Shown here: piece after piece, positions 35,967-44,739 of the stretch | How the letters are laid out: every line of letters begins with the position of its first letter | Position numbering within the stretch: position 1 is the stretch's first letter | Source of the DNA: an uncultured Lachnospiraceae bacterium | GTDB taxonomy: Bacteria > Bacillota > Clostridia > Lachnospirales > Lachnospiraceae | Direction: 5' to 3' | DNA: 57,375 bases | NCBI GenBank assembly: GCA_947630595.1 | Contig: CANRIG010000010.1 | Location: 1 to 57,375, forward strand | Position numbers and translations under genes: made by a program | Notes under the pieces: generated by a model | Database searches by the model: none | Told to the model about the DNA's origin: nothing | What the model saw: only the letters and a program-made list of their open reading frames with translations

Positions 35967-35972
35967 ATTGAA

Positions 35973-37319
35973 TCACTCCTTGCCCGCCGCCGGCATGCAC
36001 AGGTTGGCGGCGGCTGTAAACACATCGTGTTCCGCCGTGGTGCGGAATACGCCGTTATATTTCTCCGCAATGCGCTTCATGATGGAAATGCCGTAGCCGT
36101 GGGCGGCCTCGTCGGGCTTTCCCGTGCCGAACCTGCCGTTTACCCGGCGCAGCCGCGACGGGTCGCAGGGATTTTTGCAGCAGAAATACAGAAAACGGTC
36201 CGACTGGCGGATGGTCAGGGAAAGCTGCCGTCTCTCCGGCTCCAGCTGCAGGTTGGCCTCCAGCGCATTGTCCAGCAGGTTCGAGAGAAACTGGCACAGA
36301 TCCAGGTCCTCCATCGCCACGGACTCCGGCACCTGAATGTCGTAGCGGATCCCGATTCCGCCGACCGCCGCCCGTTCACGGTACTCCGAGAGCATGGAAT
36401 TGAGCAGCACGTGCGGCGTGTAGGCGCTGCCCGAGGGCCCGGCGATGAGCGGCGAAATCTTTTCCAGATAATCCTCAGCGCCCGCATAGTCGCGGTTCTG
36501 CAGCAGGATGGACAGCGCCGCGATGTGGTGCCCGATCTCATGCCGGGTCTCCCGCAGCTTTTCGTTGTTCTCCGCCATCGCCCTGTAATCCCGCACCGCG
36601 GCTTCCAGATAGATGCGCTCGTTTGTCCGGCGCTGCACGATTTCCATGGTGCGCAGGGCCACGGAGCACAGAAGCAGCAGCAGAATCTCCATCGCCTTGG
36701 TGAAAATGCTGAGCACGTGATTGACCGGCACGTCCGCGCTCACCGGCAGTTCATAAAAGAGAAGCATCGCCGCAAAAAACATACCCGGAATCAATGTGAG
36801 ACCTCTCCAGACCGCCGGCTCGATCTCGCTGCGAAACGCGCGGCGGGCGCGGCGCAGCACCTGCAGCATGGGATAGCACAGGACAGCGTTGAACAGGAAA
36901 TGGAACGCCAGCGCGGCCGTGGAATACATGTAATTGTAATCCACGGGAAAGAACGTACACGCGTAGGAAACCAGCTCCGTCATCAGGAATCCGTAATTGA
37001 GCGCCAAAATGAAAATGAAAAGCCGGTGGATGATTCTGGCCCGGATGCAGAGCAGATAGATAGCCAGCAGAAGGCCCACGGTCAGCAGAAAGATCATCTC
37101 AAGCGGGAGGAAGGAGCCATCGTATCCCGAGGGGACGTCAAGCGCGACGTAAAACCAGGTAAAAGCAGCCGCCATCACGGCCATAACGAGGCCGGCAGCC
37201 GCCATCACCCGCTTCCGCGGATAGCGGAAGGAATCGCAAAACGGATAGAGGCAGAATAAGGCACAGGGCATGATCTGAAAGAAAAAGCCGCACAGGCCGT
37301 GCAGAGCCGTCGAAACCAC
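35973..37319 (-). CDS. GHKL-domain sensor histidine kinase (AgrC-like)
   Basis: The 448-aa protein has six or more N-terminal membrane helices (to about 215), a helical segment with TRHEIGHHIAALSIL (likely phospho-His region), and a C-terminal GHKL ATPase (CQFLSNLLDNALEAN, then GYGISIMKRIAEKY). It pairs with the LytTR regulator directly downstream. GTG 37319, 8 nt after GGGAGG, is the supported start; longer starts lack a ribosome site. Confidence 0.88.
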   Translation of the reverse strand: MVSTALHGLCGFFFQIMPCALFCLYPFCDSFRYPRKRVMAAAGLVMAVMAAAFTWFYVALDVPSGYDGSFLPLEMIFLLTVGLLLAIYLLCIRARIIHRLFIFILALNYGFLMTELVSYACTFFPVDYNYMYSTAALAFHFLFNAVLCYPMLQVLRRARRAFRSEIEPAVWRGLTLIPGMFFAAMLLFYELPVSADVPVNHVLSIFTKAMEILLLLLCSVALRTMEIVQRRTNERIYLEAAVRDYRAMAENNEKLRETRHEIGHHIAALSILLQNRDYAGAEDYLEKISPLIAGPSGSAYTPHVLLNSMLSEYRERAAVGGIGIRYDIQVPESVAMEDLDLCQFLSNLLDNALEANLQLEPERRQLSLTIRQSDRFLYFCCKNPCDPSRLRRVNGRFGTGKPDEAAHGYGISIMKRIAEKYNGVFRTTAEHDVFTAAANLCMPAAGKE

Positions 37320-37381
37320 AAAGGACACCTCCCCGCTTCTCCGAACATATTGCAAGAAACGACAAATATTGCTTCCCGTTT

Positions 37382-37411
37382 ACTATAATCGAAACCGCCG
37401 CCGCATGTCAA
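37382..37411 (-). promoter_or_regulatory. Promoter of the GHKL-LytTR operon
   Basis: Minus strand TTGACA (37406-37411), 18-bp spacer, TATAGT (37382-37387). Confidence 0.75.
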
Positions 37412-37459
37412 TGCGGAAAATTCCGTTCGCGCCCATGAAAAGCATTTCGCGCAAATCTA

Positions 37460-37488
37460 TTGAAATCCTGTTTTTGGAAACGTAAAAT
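37460..37488 (+). promoter_or_regulatory. Promoter of the orphan OmpR-type regulator
   Basis: TTGAAA (37460-37465), 17-bp spacer, TAAAAT (37483-37488). It is back to back with the GHKL promoter, 50 bp apart. Confidence 0.65.
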
Positions 37489-37570
37489 CGCCAGTGAAAA
37501 CAAGATATGCAGAGAAAAGACAGAGAACTGATACGAATCAGTATGGATATAAGTAAGGAGCGTGGCCGCA

Positions 37571-38251
37571 GTGCGGAAACAAATTCTGGTGATTGAAGAC
37601 GACACAGACATCAACAACCTGATCGCAGACGCCCTGACCAGGGCCGGGTACGCGTGCACGCAGGCTTTTTCCGGCACCGAGGGACTGCAGGATGCCGGCG
37701 GCGAAGCATTCTCCCTGATCACGCTCGACCTCACGCTGCCCGGCATGGACGGCGCCGCTTTGCTGCCCCTCCTGAAAGAAAAACAGGCGGCCCCCGTGAT
37801 GATCGTCTCGGCCCGCGACAGTCTGGAGGAAAAGGTCAGCCTGCTCACGGCCGGGGCCGACGACTATCTGACCAAGCCCTTTGAAATCCGGGAGCTGGTG
37901 GCCCGGGCAGGCGTGCTGCTGCGCCGTTATTCCGGCAGCGAAGCGAACGCCGGCTTCTTAAGCTACCGCGACCTGACGCTGCAGCCCGACAGCTTTTCTG
38001 CCGCCATCGGCAGCCGGAAGCTCTCGCTCACACGCCTGGAATTCAAAATCCTCGAGCTGATGCTGCAGAACCCGCCCGGCCATATCTATTCCAAGCACAG
38101 CTTTTACGAATACGCCTGGGGCGACGGCTACATCGGCGAGGACAAGACCATCAACGTACATATCAGCAACATCCGCAAAAAAATCAAGGAAATCACCGAC
38201 ACGGAATACATCGAAACGGTGTGGGGCGTCGGGTTCCGTCTGGTCTCCTGA
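37571..38251 (+). CDS. OmpR/PhoB-family response regulator
   Basis: The 226-aa regulator has a receiver domain (IEDD at 8-11, phosphoacceptor Asp53 in TLDLTLPGMD, Lys in TKPF) and a C-terminal winged helix (LTRLEFKILELML, then INVHISNIRKKI). The start is GTG 37571, 10 nt after AAGGAG; GTG 37562 would leave no spacing. No kinase is encoded with it, so it is an orphan. Its stop codon lies in the left arm of its own terminator. Confidence 0.92.
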   Translation: MRKQILVIEDDTDINNLIADALTRAGYACTQAFSGTEGLQDAGGEAFSLITLDLTLPGMDGAALLPLLKEKQAAPVMIVSARDSLEEKVSLLTAGADDYLTKPFEIRELVARAGVLLRRYSGSEANAGFLSYRDLTLQPDSFSAAIGSRKLSLTRLEFKILELMLQNPPGHIYSKHSFYEYAWGDGYIGEDKTINVHISNIRKKIKEITDTEYIETVWGVGFRLVS

Positions 38252-38277
38252 ATCCGTTCAGGAGACGTTTTCTTTTT
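38243..38277 (+). terminator. Terminator overlapping both convergent gene ends
   Basis: GTCTCCTGAA-TCCG-TTCAGGAGAC (10-bp perfect stem) is followed by GTTTTCTTTTT. The stem contains the regulator's TGA on one arm and the AI-2E gene's TGA on the other. Confidence 0.92.
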
Positions 38278-39547
38278 CCGGCCTCAGGTAGGCCTCCGTC
38301 TCCGCCGGCAGGTTCCGCTTCCGCAGGGAGTGCTCCGCCAGCCTCTTTATAATATAGTACAGAGTCGCAAACAGAGGCACGCCCACGATCATGCCCAGAA
38401 AGCCCAGCAGCTTGCCGAACAGCAGCATCGCCACCGTCACGTAGAGCGCGGACAGGCCGGTGGAATTGCCCAGAATGCGCGGCCCGATGATGTTGCCGTC
38501 CACCTGCTGCAGCAGGATGATAAAGATCAGGAAAATCACGCACTTGGCCGGAGATACCAGCAGAATCAGAAACGCGCTCGGCACCGCCCCGATAAACGGG
38601 CCGAACATCGGAATCACGTTCGTCACGCCCACCAGCACGCTGACCAGCAGCGCGTACGGCATCCGCAGGAGCGTCAAACAGACAAAGCAGATGACGCCCA
38701 CGATCAGGGAGTCCACCAGCTTGCCGGAAATAAAGCCGCTGAATATGCGGTCCGTCTGCCGCACCGCGTCCAGCACGGCGGCGTTGAAGCGGTCGTTATG
38801 GCTGACCGCCAGAAACAGCTTGCGGCACTGCGCGAGATAGCGCTCGCGGTCGAGCAGCAGGTAGATCGAGACGATGACCGCCACCACGAGGTTGATCAGC
38901 ATGGAGCCGAGCGACAGCACCCTGCCGGAGATCGACGACACCGTGGAGAGCAGATTCTCCCGCGTCCAGTTCATCAGGTATTTCTCGACGGATTCCACCA
39001 TCTGCATCACGGCCGCCCCGGCCTCGCTGTCCGATTTCAGATAATTGCTCAGCCGCTCCAGCTGCGCCTGCAGCTGACCCGGCAGCTCGCCCACCAGCTC
39101 GCTGACGCTCCCCGCGAGCTGCGGCAGCACCAGCGCGCAGAACAGCGCGACCACGGCAAAGGCCAGCGCCAGCGTCACCAGCACCGACACCAGGCGCGCA
39201 AAGCGCCCGATGCGCCGGAGATGCCGCTCCAGAAAAGCGGCGATAGGACACAGCAGGTAGGCCAGCACCATGCCAATCAGCACCGGCTTTAACGCCGACA
39301 GCATCACGCCCAGCCAGCCCCCGATCACCGGAAGCCGGAACAGGAAAAAGAAGAACACGATCACCGCCGACAGGCTGACAAAAGCCGTCAGCCCCCATTT
39401 CAGGCAATCCTGTCCCTTTCCGTCCGTGCCCTTTTGCGCCGTTTCTTCCAAAATCCCGGCCTTCTGCATCGTATCGTTCTGTCTGATCTCATTCTGTCTG
39501 ATTTCTCTCTGACTCATACCGCTCCGCCTTCCGCCCATCCGGCTCAT
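38258..39547 (-). CDS. AI-2E family transporter
   Basis: The 429-aa membrane protein of the UPF0118/AI-2E exporter family has about eight helices and the family motifs GVTNVIPMFGPFIGAVPS and QVDGNIIGPRILG. Members export AI-2 or act as Na+/H+ antiporters; the substrate here is unknown. The cytosolic N-terminus contains the short repeat REIRQNEIRQND encoded by 15-bp units. ATG 39547, 7 nt after GGGAG, overlaps the preceding stop by 4 nt. Confidence 0.9.
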   Translation of the reverse strand: MSRMGGRRSGMSQREIRQNEIRQNDTMQKAGILEETAQKGTDGKGQDCLKWGLTAFVSLSAVIVFFFFLFRLPVIGGWLGVMLSALKPVLIGMVLAYLLCPIAAFLERHLRRIGRFARLVSVLVTLALAFAVVALFCALVLPQLAGSVSELVGELPGQLQAQLERLSNYLKSDSEAGAAVMQMVESVEKYLMNWTRENLLSTVSSISGRVLSLGSMLINLVVAVIVSIYLLLDRERYLAQCRKLFLAVSHNDRFNAAVLDAVRQTDRIFSGFISGKLVDSLIVGVICFVCLTLLRMPYALLVSVLVGVTNVIPMFGPFIGAVPSAFLILLVSPAKCVIFLIFIILLQQVDGNIIGPRILGNSTGLSALYVTVAMLLFGKLLGFLGMIVGVPLFATLYYIIKRLAEHSLRKRNLPAETEAYLRPEKENVS

Positions 39548-40188
39548 GCTGATTCTCCCGTTTCCTTTTCGTCCTCCTCCGCCAGCCTGCCCAGCAGGTG
39601 GCCGATCACGTAGTACACCGTCTCAAAGTGCAGGAATTTCAGCGTATTGCGGTCCCACAGAAACCGAAGCTGCGCCGGGAACTCCTCGTCCGCGTCCCAG
39701 AAGCGCAGCTGCACCGGCAGGAACGGGAACACCGCAAACTGCCGGCAGACATCCGCCCCGGCCGCCGGCTCCTCCGGCTGCGTCCCGCCCAGCCTGCCGC
39801 AGGCCCGCCGCAGCGCCTCCGGCCGTCCCGTGAACCGCTGTTCGTATTTTTTGTTAAACAAATCCGCGCTCGGACTGCTCATCGTCGCCTGCAGGGCGTA
39901 CAGCGGGCACCACTCGTGCGCCAGCTCCGGCCGCCCCTGGGGATAACAGAGCGCATCATAAAGCGTCATCACCACATTGTAGTCGCGGCAGGGCGCGGAC
40001 GTCCCGTCCGGCTCCACGCGCTCCACTCTGCCGTCCGCCCGGCCAATCCGGTAACGGTCCCCGACAAAGGTCAGATAAAGGTAAGTCCCGTCATGCTCCA
40101 GATCATATCGTTCGATCATTTCCCGCTGGTCATACTTCAGAAAAAGTGAGCGGGAAAACTCCACCTGTTTGTCGTAATTGGATGCCAT
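39544..40188 (-). CDS. DUF3786 domain protein
   Basis: The 214-aa cytosolic protein of unknown function has the DUF3786 pattern (YNVVMTLYDALCYPQG, ATMSSPSADLF, FPFLPVQLRFWDADEEFPAQL). Many DUF3786 proteins occur near corrinoid or anaerobic methyl-transfer genes, but none is here. It lies 73 bp after the thiamine-precursor ATPase gene and is coupled to the AI-2E gene. Confidence 0.82.
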   Translation of the reverse strand: MASNYDKQVEFSRSLFLKYDQREMIERYDLEHDGTYLYLTFVGDRYRIGRADGRVERVEPDGTSAPCRDYNVVMTLYDALCYPQGRPELAHEWCPLYALQATMSSPSADLFNKKYEQRFTGRPEALRRACGRLGGTQPEEPAAGADVCRQFAVFPFLPVQLRFWDADEEFPAQLRFLWDRNTLKFLHFETVYYVIGHLLGRLAEEDEKETGESA

Positions 40189-40261
40189 GCCGTCCTCCTG
40201 CCGCGCGGTCAGCCGCGTCTGTGGTTACTGATTTTATTTTACGCCCGTTTGCCGCTCCTGT

Positions 40262-41017
40262 CTACTGAGAAATGCACTGAATAATCTGTTTTTTGTATGC
40301 AAGAAACTGCTCCGAGAGATTGAAATCCTTCCGCCGCGGCTTCGGCTCGCCGATCACGATCTCGCGCGTGATCCGGCCCGGCCGCCCGGTCAGCAGATAA
40401 ATGCGGTCCGACAGTAAAATCGCCTCGTCGATATCGTGTGTGACAAACAGCGTGGAGAGCTGAATCTGCTCCATCACGCCGAGATACCACTCGTGGATGG
40501 CCCCCTTGGTCAGCATGTCGAGCGCGGAAAACGGCTCGTCGAGCAGCGCGACCTCCCCGGAAAACAGATACGTCCGCAGCAGCGCCGCCCGCTGCTTCAT
40601 GCCGCCGGAGAGCTGCGCGGGATATTTTTTCTCCGTGCCCTCCAGGCCGAACTGCGCGAAGCAGGCGGCCGCCTGGCTGCGGGCCTCGCGCTTCGGCACG
40701 CCGCGGATCAGAAGCGGCAGGGCCACGTTGTCCACAATGGTGCGGTACGGGAGCAGCAGGTCCTTCTGCAGCATGTAGCTGACCATCCCGGGACGCCCCG
40801 TGATGTCCTCCCCGTTCAGCAGCACCGTGCCCGCGTCCGGCTTCAGCAGGCCGGCGATGACATTGAACAGCGTGGTCTTGCCGCCGCCGCTGACGCCGAG
40901 GAGGGAGACCAGCTCCCCCCTGCCGAGCTCCAGCGATATGTCTTTTATGATTGTTTTGCCGTCGAAGGAGCGGGTGATGCCCTCCGTCCTCAGTACCGGC
41001 ATGTCTTTTTCCTTCAT
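40262..41017 (-). CDS. thiZ: ABC transporter ATPase for thiamine precursor (ThiZ-like)
   Basis: The 251-aa ATPase has Walker A GVSGGGKT (41-48), signature QLSGGMKQRAAL, Walker B VALLDEPFSAL and the switch His in FVTHDIDEA. It is of the NitT/TauT type. The TPP riboswitch upstream assigns it to uptake of a thiamine precursor such as HMP rather than sulfonates. It is 27 bp after thiY. Confidence 0.88.
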   Translation of the reverse strand: MKEKDMPVLRTEGITRSFDGKTIIKDISLELGRGELVSLLGVSGGGKTTLFNVIAGLLKPDAGTVLLNGEDITGRPGMVSYMLQKDLLLPYRTIVDNVALPLLIRGVPKREARSQAAACFAQFGLEGTEKKYPAQLSGGMKQRAALLRTYLFSGEVALLDEPFSALDMLTKGAIHEWYLGVMEQIQLSTLFVTHDIDEAILLSDRIYLLTGRPGRITREIVIGEPKPRRKDFNLSEQFLAYKKQIIQCISQ

Positions 41018-41044
41018 CGCCTGTTCCCCGTCACTGCCGCGGTC

Positions 41045-42037
41045 CTACTCCGGCAGATAGTCGTTCGTAAAGCCGATGTCCTCCGGAAGCTCCGGGTCGG
41101 ACAGTCCGTTCTCGTTGAGCCAGCTGTAAAAAGCGTTCCATCGATCAGGATCGATATATCCCCAGCGCTCGACTTCCGCCTGATACTGATCCGCCAGATA
41201 CTCCTGGCTCGCCAGCACCAGCTCCGGGTCCAGCTCCGGCGCCGCCTCGCAGAGGATGTCCGCCGCCTCCTGCGGGTCCGCGATCGCGTCCTTGTAGCCC
41301 CTGCTCAGCGCCCGCAGAAACGCCTTCGCGGTCTCCGGCTCCTGCTCCAGGAAATCGGTGCCGCTGATGATCACCGGCGTATAGTAGTCAAAGACCGGAT
41401 TCAGGTCGGAAAAGGCAAAGTAATCGGTCTCCAGGCCTTCCAGCTCGGTCTTCACGCCCGCCCACGCGTAGAAAATCCAGATCGCATCCACGGATTTCGT
41501 CCGCAGCGCCGTCACCTCGTCGGTCACATTGCTCGGGATCAGCTCCACCTTGCTGAAATCGCCGCCGTCCGCCTCGACCACGTTCTGCAGCGTCGCCAGC
41601 TCCACCGGGGATTCCCAGGTCGCGTACTTCTTGCCCTCCAGGCCTTTGGGCGTGTCCATGCCCTCGCCCTTGCGGGAAATGATTCCTGATGTATTGTGCT
41701 GAATCACCGCCGCCACCGCCTTCACCGGCAGCGCGTTCTCGCCCACCAGCGCCGGAGCGATGGTGTCCTGGAAACCCACGCCGAACTGCGCTTTGCCGGA
41801 CGCGACCAGCACCTCCGCGCCGCCTTCCGGCGGCTGCACGATCTCCACCTCGAGCCCTTCCTCCGCGAAGTAGCCCTTGGACTGCGCCACATACAGGCCG
41901 GTGTGGTTGGTGTTCGGCGTCCAGTCAAGGACGAACGTGATCTTTTCCAGCTCGCCGCTCTCCTCCGCCCCGGCGCACAGCGCCGGAGAAAATGCCAGCG
42001 CTGCCGCCAGCGTCCATACTAACATGCTTTTCTTCAT
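41045..42037 (-). CDS. thiY: Thiamine-precursor (HMP-type) binding protein, NMT1/THI5-like
   Basis: The 330-aa binding protein has the ThiY/THI5 pattern FVLDWTPNTNHTGLYVAQSKG followed by GKAQFGVGFQDTIAPAL. The fold resembles the pyrimidine-binding THI5 family. The signal peptide (residues 1-22) contains a Cys, but in the context SPALCAG, not a canonical lipobox. It lies between thiX and thiZ in the riboswitch operon. Confidence 0.88.
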   Translation of the reverse strand: MKKSMLVWTLAAALAFSPALCAGAEESGELEKITFVLDWTPNTNHTGLYVAQSKGYFAEEGLEVEIVQPPEGGAEVLVASGKAQFGVGFQDTIAPALVGENALPVKAVAAVIQHNTSGIISRKGEGMDTPKGLEGKKYATWESPVELATLQNVVEADGGDFSKVELIPSNVTDEVTALRTKSVDAIWIFYAWAGVKTELEGLETDYFAFSDLNPVFDYYTPVIISGTDFLEQEPETAKAFLRALSRGYKDAIADPQEAADILCEAAPELDPELVLASQEYLADQYQAEVERWGYIDPDRWNAFYSWLNENGLSDPELPEDIGFTNDYLPE

Positions 42038-42107
42038 CTTGTCTCCTCCTCATGATTTTGATCGTTTACCGATCGTTTTTTCGGGCCTCGTCCTGCCCGC
42101 GCCGCGC

Positions 42108-42884
42108 CTACTCCTCCCGGCGCCGGCTGCTCTCCCACGGCATGCACAGCCGCTGGAGCAGCTCCACCGCCCGCATCAGCAGCAGGCTGATCACCGAGAT
42201 CAGCAGAATCACGGCGAACATTTTGTCAAACGAAAACGCGTTTTTCACCCGCGTCATATAGACGCCGAGCCCGCCGAAGCCGCCGAGCCATTCCGAGATC
42301 ACGGCTCCCACCACCGCGTAGGAGGCGGAAATCCGGACGCCGGAGAAAAACTGCCCCATCGCGCCGGGGAGCTTGATGTAGCGGAAAATCTGCCCCTTGC
42401 CCGCGCCCATCGCCCGCAGCAGGTCGATCGCGTCGGGGTCGGCGGAGCGGTAGCCGTTCAGCAGTCCCACGGTGATCGGGAAAAAGGTGGTAATCACGAT
42501 CAGCACCACCTTGGGCATCATCTCGTACCCGAACCAGAGCACCAGCAGCGGCGCGATCGCCACCGTGGGAATCGTCTGGGTCAGGATCACCACCGGGTAG
42601 AACGCGCGGTAGAGAATCTCAAACCGGTCCATCAGCACCGACATCGCAAAGCCCAGGGCGATGCCGAGCGCCAGGCCGATAAACGCCTCCTCCAGCGTGA
42701 TCACAGTGTGCCCCATCAGCAGCGGGAACTCCGAGACGAACGCGCGCGCCACCTGCAGCGGCGGCGGCAGCATGAAGCTGTCCACCAGCCCCAGGGAGCT
42801 GACCGCCTGCCAGACGGCCAGGATCAGCGCGATCGCCGACACCGACCACAGCTTACTGGTGATGCTTTGTAACTTTCTTTTCAA
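42108..42884 (-). CDS. thiX: ABC transporter permease for thiamine precursor (ThiX-like)
   Basis: The 258-aa permease has about six helices and the BPD_transp_1 EAA loop (DLLRAMGAGKGQIFRYIKLPGA). It overlaps the 3' end of the YkoF-like gene by 32 nt and is 70 bp upstream of thiY. Confidence 0.88.
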   Translation of the reverse strand: MKRKLQSITSKLWSVSAIALILAVWQAVSSLGLVDSFMLPPPLQVARAFVSEFPLLMGHTVITLEEAFIGLALGIALGFAMSVLMDRFEILYRAFYPVVILTQTIPTVAIAPLLVLWFGYEMMPKVVLIVITTFFPITVGLLNGYRSADPDAIDLLRAMGAGKGQIFRYIKLPGAMGQFFSGVRISASYAVVGAVISEWLGGFGGLGVYMTRVKNAFSFDKMFAVILLISVISLLLMRAVELLQRLCMPWESSRRREE

Positions 42885-43149
42885 TGGTCAGCACTTCCCC
42901 TTCCGGACGGTACGTCACCTTGATGTAGGCTGCCACGGACGGAGCGCCCGCACGGATGGCGATGTGCTGGCATTCCTTGACGATGTCCATCAGCTGGTCG
43001 TAGTCGCCCTCGATGGCAGTCTCAAACGGGCCCACATAGTAGTTGAGGCCGGTGCTTTTGATGTAGTCGATCACCTCGTCCACGATACGGATCAGCTCCT
43101 CGTCGTTCGCCGCCTGCGGCAGCGACTGAATCGCTACGCTTGCATTCAT
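42853..43149 (-). CDS. MTH1187/YkoF-family thiamine-binding protein
   Basis: The 98-aa ferredoxin-fold protein of COG0011 has VAIQSLPQAAND at the N-terminus and STGLNYYVGPFETAIEGDY in the middle. Family members bind thiamine or HMP and are encoded in thiamine operons. It is the first gene after the TPP riboswitch and terminator, preceded by AGGAGGACATG-like ribosome site. Confidence 0.9.
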   Translation of the reverse strand: MNASVAIQSLPQAANDEELIRIVDEVIDYIKSTGLNYYVGPFETAIEGDYDQLMDIVKECQHIAIRAGAPSVAAYIKVTYRPEGEVLTIEKKVTKHHQ

Positions 43150-43197
43150 GTTTCATGTCCTCCTGTCTCTTTTTAGATTCTGCGGTTTTCCGCGCGC

Positions 43198-43229
43198 AAC
43201 AAAACCCGCCCGGAATACTCCAGGCGGGT
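43198..43229 (-). terminator. Terminator in the TPP riboswitch expression platform
   Basis: ACCCGCC-TGGAGTATTCCG-GGCGGGT, followed by TTTTGTTG on the minus strand, between the aptamer and the first thi gene. TPP-dependent termination is the likely switch. Confidence 0.85.
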
Positions 43230-43281
43230 ACATATCGATCAACATCGAACTGTGCACACAAACCGCACAGAATCGAAACGT

Positions 43282-43376
43282 GCTTCCTACGCTGGCATTA
43301 TCCAGATCAGGTTCCAGGGTCTAAAACTGCTTCCGTTTTATCTCAGCCGGACATTCGCGCTCCAGCTCCCCTTTTC
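43282..43376 (-). ncRNA. TPP riboswitch (THI element)
   Basis: Read on the minus strand: GGGGAGC, GGCTGAGATAAAAC, GACCC, GAACCTGATCTGGATAAT, GCCAGCGTAGGAAGC. These are the conserved THI-box elements in order, including the CTGAGA and CCTGATCTGGATAATGCC cores. It controls the ykoF-like, thiX, thiY and thiZ genes. Confidence 0.97.
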
Positions 43377-43390
43377 AGTTGTCCTTGTTC

Positions 43391-43419
43391 AGTCTACCGT
43401 ATCCGCCGGAAAAAGTCAA
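43391..43419 (-). promoter_or_regulatory. Promoter of the thiamine-transport operon
   Basis: Minus strand TTGACT (43414-43419), 17-bp spacer, TAGACT (43391-43396), about 15 bp before the riboswitch. Confidence 0.8.
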
Positions 43420-43446
43420 CCGCAAATTTTCGGCCGTCACCGGCGT

Positions 43447-43664
43447 CACCGGCTGTCACCGGCGGCCGCACGTCTGTATTCACCGGCGGCCATTCAGCAG
43501 CACGTCCCACGTCCGCACGTCTGTATTCACCCGCGGCCATTCAGCGGCGCGTCCCACGTCCGCACGTCTGTATTCACCCGCGGCCGCTCAGCAGCGCGTC
43601 CCGCATCCGCACGTCTGTATTCACCCGCGGCCGCTCAGCAGCGCGTCCCGCATCCGCAGCATCC
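43447..43664. repeat. 47-bp tandem repeat, four-plus copies, spanning the anSME 3' end
   Basis: TATTCAC recurs at 43477, 43524, 43571 and 43618, exactly 47 bp apart, with a partial copy before. The copy at 43618 holds the true end of the maturase gene (MRDALLSGRG and its TGA). The unit nearest the gene is most like it and outer units diverge. On the transcribed strand the two copies nearest the gene can fold CGCGCTG-CTGAG-CGGC(C)GCG. Confidence 0.92.
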
Positions 43665-44739
43665 GCGGCATCGCGTACGCAAAAAAGTCCCGGTAAGCGT
43701 CGCAGTACCGGTTCTCCCAGCCCTCCTCCCCCGCGCGGCAGTCATTTTTGCAGCCGCCGCGGCACAGCGCGCGGTACGCGCACGTCCGGCACTTCTCCGG
43801 CCTGCGCGTCTCGGTGAGAAACGCCTGCATCCTTTCGCTCTTAGCCATCTCCGCGAACGACGATTCGCAAATCGTCCCCAGCCGCCATTCCCGCGACACA
43901 AAAAAGTCGCACGGGTAGACGCTGCCGTCGTGCTCCACCGCAAAGTAGCCGCCGCACTGCCCCATCGCGGCGCAGGAGGACGCGTACCGCCCCATCAGAA
44001 GGTTCAGGTAATCGTCCAGATGGCGCACGCTGACGGACGCGCCGTCCTGCCAGTCCTGATGCCACAGGTCAAAAACCGATTTCAGAAAATAGGCGTACGC
44101 GTCCGCCGAGAGCCGCCAGTTCTCCGGCTGCCCCGGCCGGGCGTCTGCGGGCGGGATGCAGGGAATAAACTGCAGATACGCAGCGCCCAGTCCCCTCATA
44201 TAATGATAGACCTGCCGCGGCTTTTTCGCGGCCTGCTCCGTCACCACGCACAGCAGGTTGGTCTGCACCCCGTACTTTTGCAGCAGCTCCCAGGCGCGCT
44301 CCGTGCGCGCGGCCGTGCCTGCGCCGTCCCAGTCAATCCGGCTGGCGTCGTGAATCCGCGGCGTCCCGTCAAAGGACAGGCCGACCAGAAAGCGGTGCCG
44401 CGCGAGAAACTCCGCCCACGCGTCGTCAATCAGCAGGCCGTTGGTCTGTATGGCCCAGGCGACCGCCGTCCCTCTTTTCTTTTTCTCCCGGACGAGCCCG
44501 ACAAATCTGCGGAAAAAGCCGAGGCCCGCCAGCGTGGGCTCGCCGCCCTGAAACGTGACGCTCAGGGAGGTTTTCGCCTCCGCGCACGCCCGCTCAGCCA
44601 GCAGCTCCATCGTCTCCTCCCGCATGAGCCGCATCTGCAGCTGCGGGTAGCGCTCCGTCTCATCGCGGTAAAAACAGTACCGGCAGGCCATGTTGCAAAG
44701 GCCGGAGGCCGGTTTTACCAGCAGGCTCAGATTATCCAT
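43621..44739 (-). CDS. Anaerobic sulfatase-maturating enzyme (radical SAM/SPASM)
   Basis: The 372-aa radical SAM enzyme converts the active-site Cys or Ser of sulfatases to formylglycine. It has CNMACRYC at the N-terminus (CxxxCxxC) and SPASM-type cysteine clusters at the C-terminus (CAAMGQC, PCDFF, CRTCAYRALCRGGCKNDC). ATG 44739 overlaps the sulfatase stop by 8 nt, so both are made together. The last residues lie in a 47-bp tandem repeat. Confidence 0.93.
   Translation of the reverse strand: MDNLSLLVKPASGLCNMACRYCFYRDETERYPQLQMRLMREETMELLAERACAEAKTSLSVTFQGGEPTLAGLGFFRRFVGLVREKKKRGTAVAWAIQTNGLLIDDAWAEFLARHRFLVGLSFDGTPRIHDASRIDWDGAGTAARTERAWELLQKYGVQTNLLCVVTEQAAKKPRQVYHYMRGLGAAYLQFIPCIPPADARPGQPENWRLSADAYAYFLKSVFDLWHQDWQDGASVSVRHLDDYLNLLMGRYASSCAAMGQCGGYFAVEHDGSVYPCDFFVSREWRLGTICESSFAEMAKSERMQAFLTETRRPEKCRTCAYRALCRGGCKNDCRAGEEGWENRYCDAYRDFFAYAMPRMLRMRDALLSGRG

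Noticed and set aside
40262-42884. Sulfonate or taurine transporter (SsuABC-like)
   Set aside because: The TPP riboswitch, the MTH1187-type first gene and the THI5-like binding protein point to a thiamine precursor.
43447-43664. CRISPR array (regular 47-bp period)
   Set aside because: The whole 47-bp unit repeats with no unique spacers, it includes the gene's coding end, and no cas genes are near.
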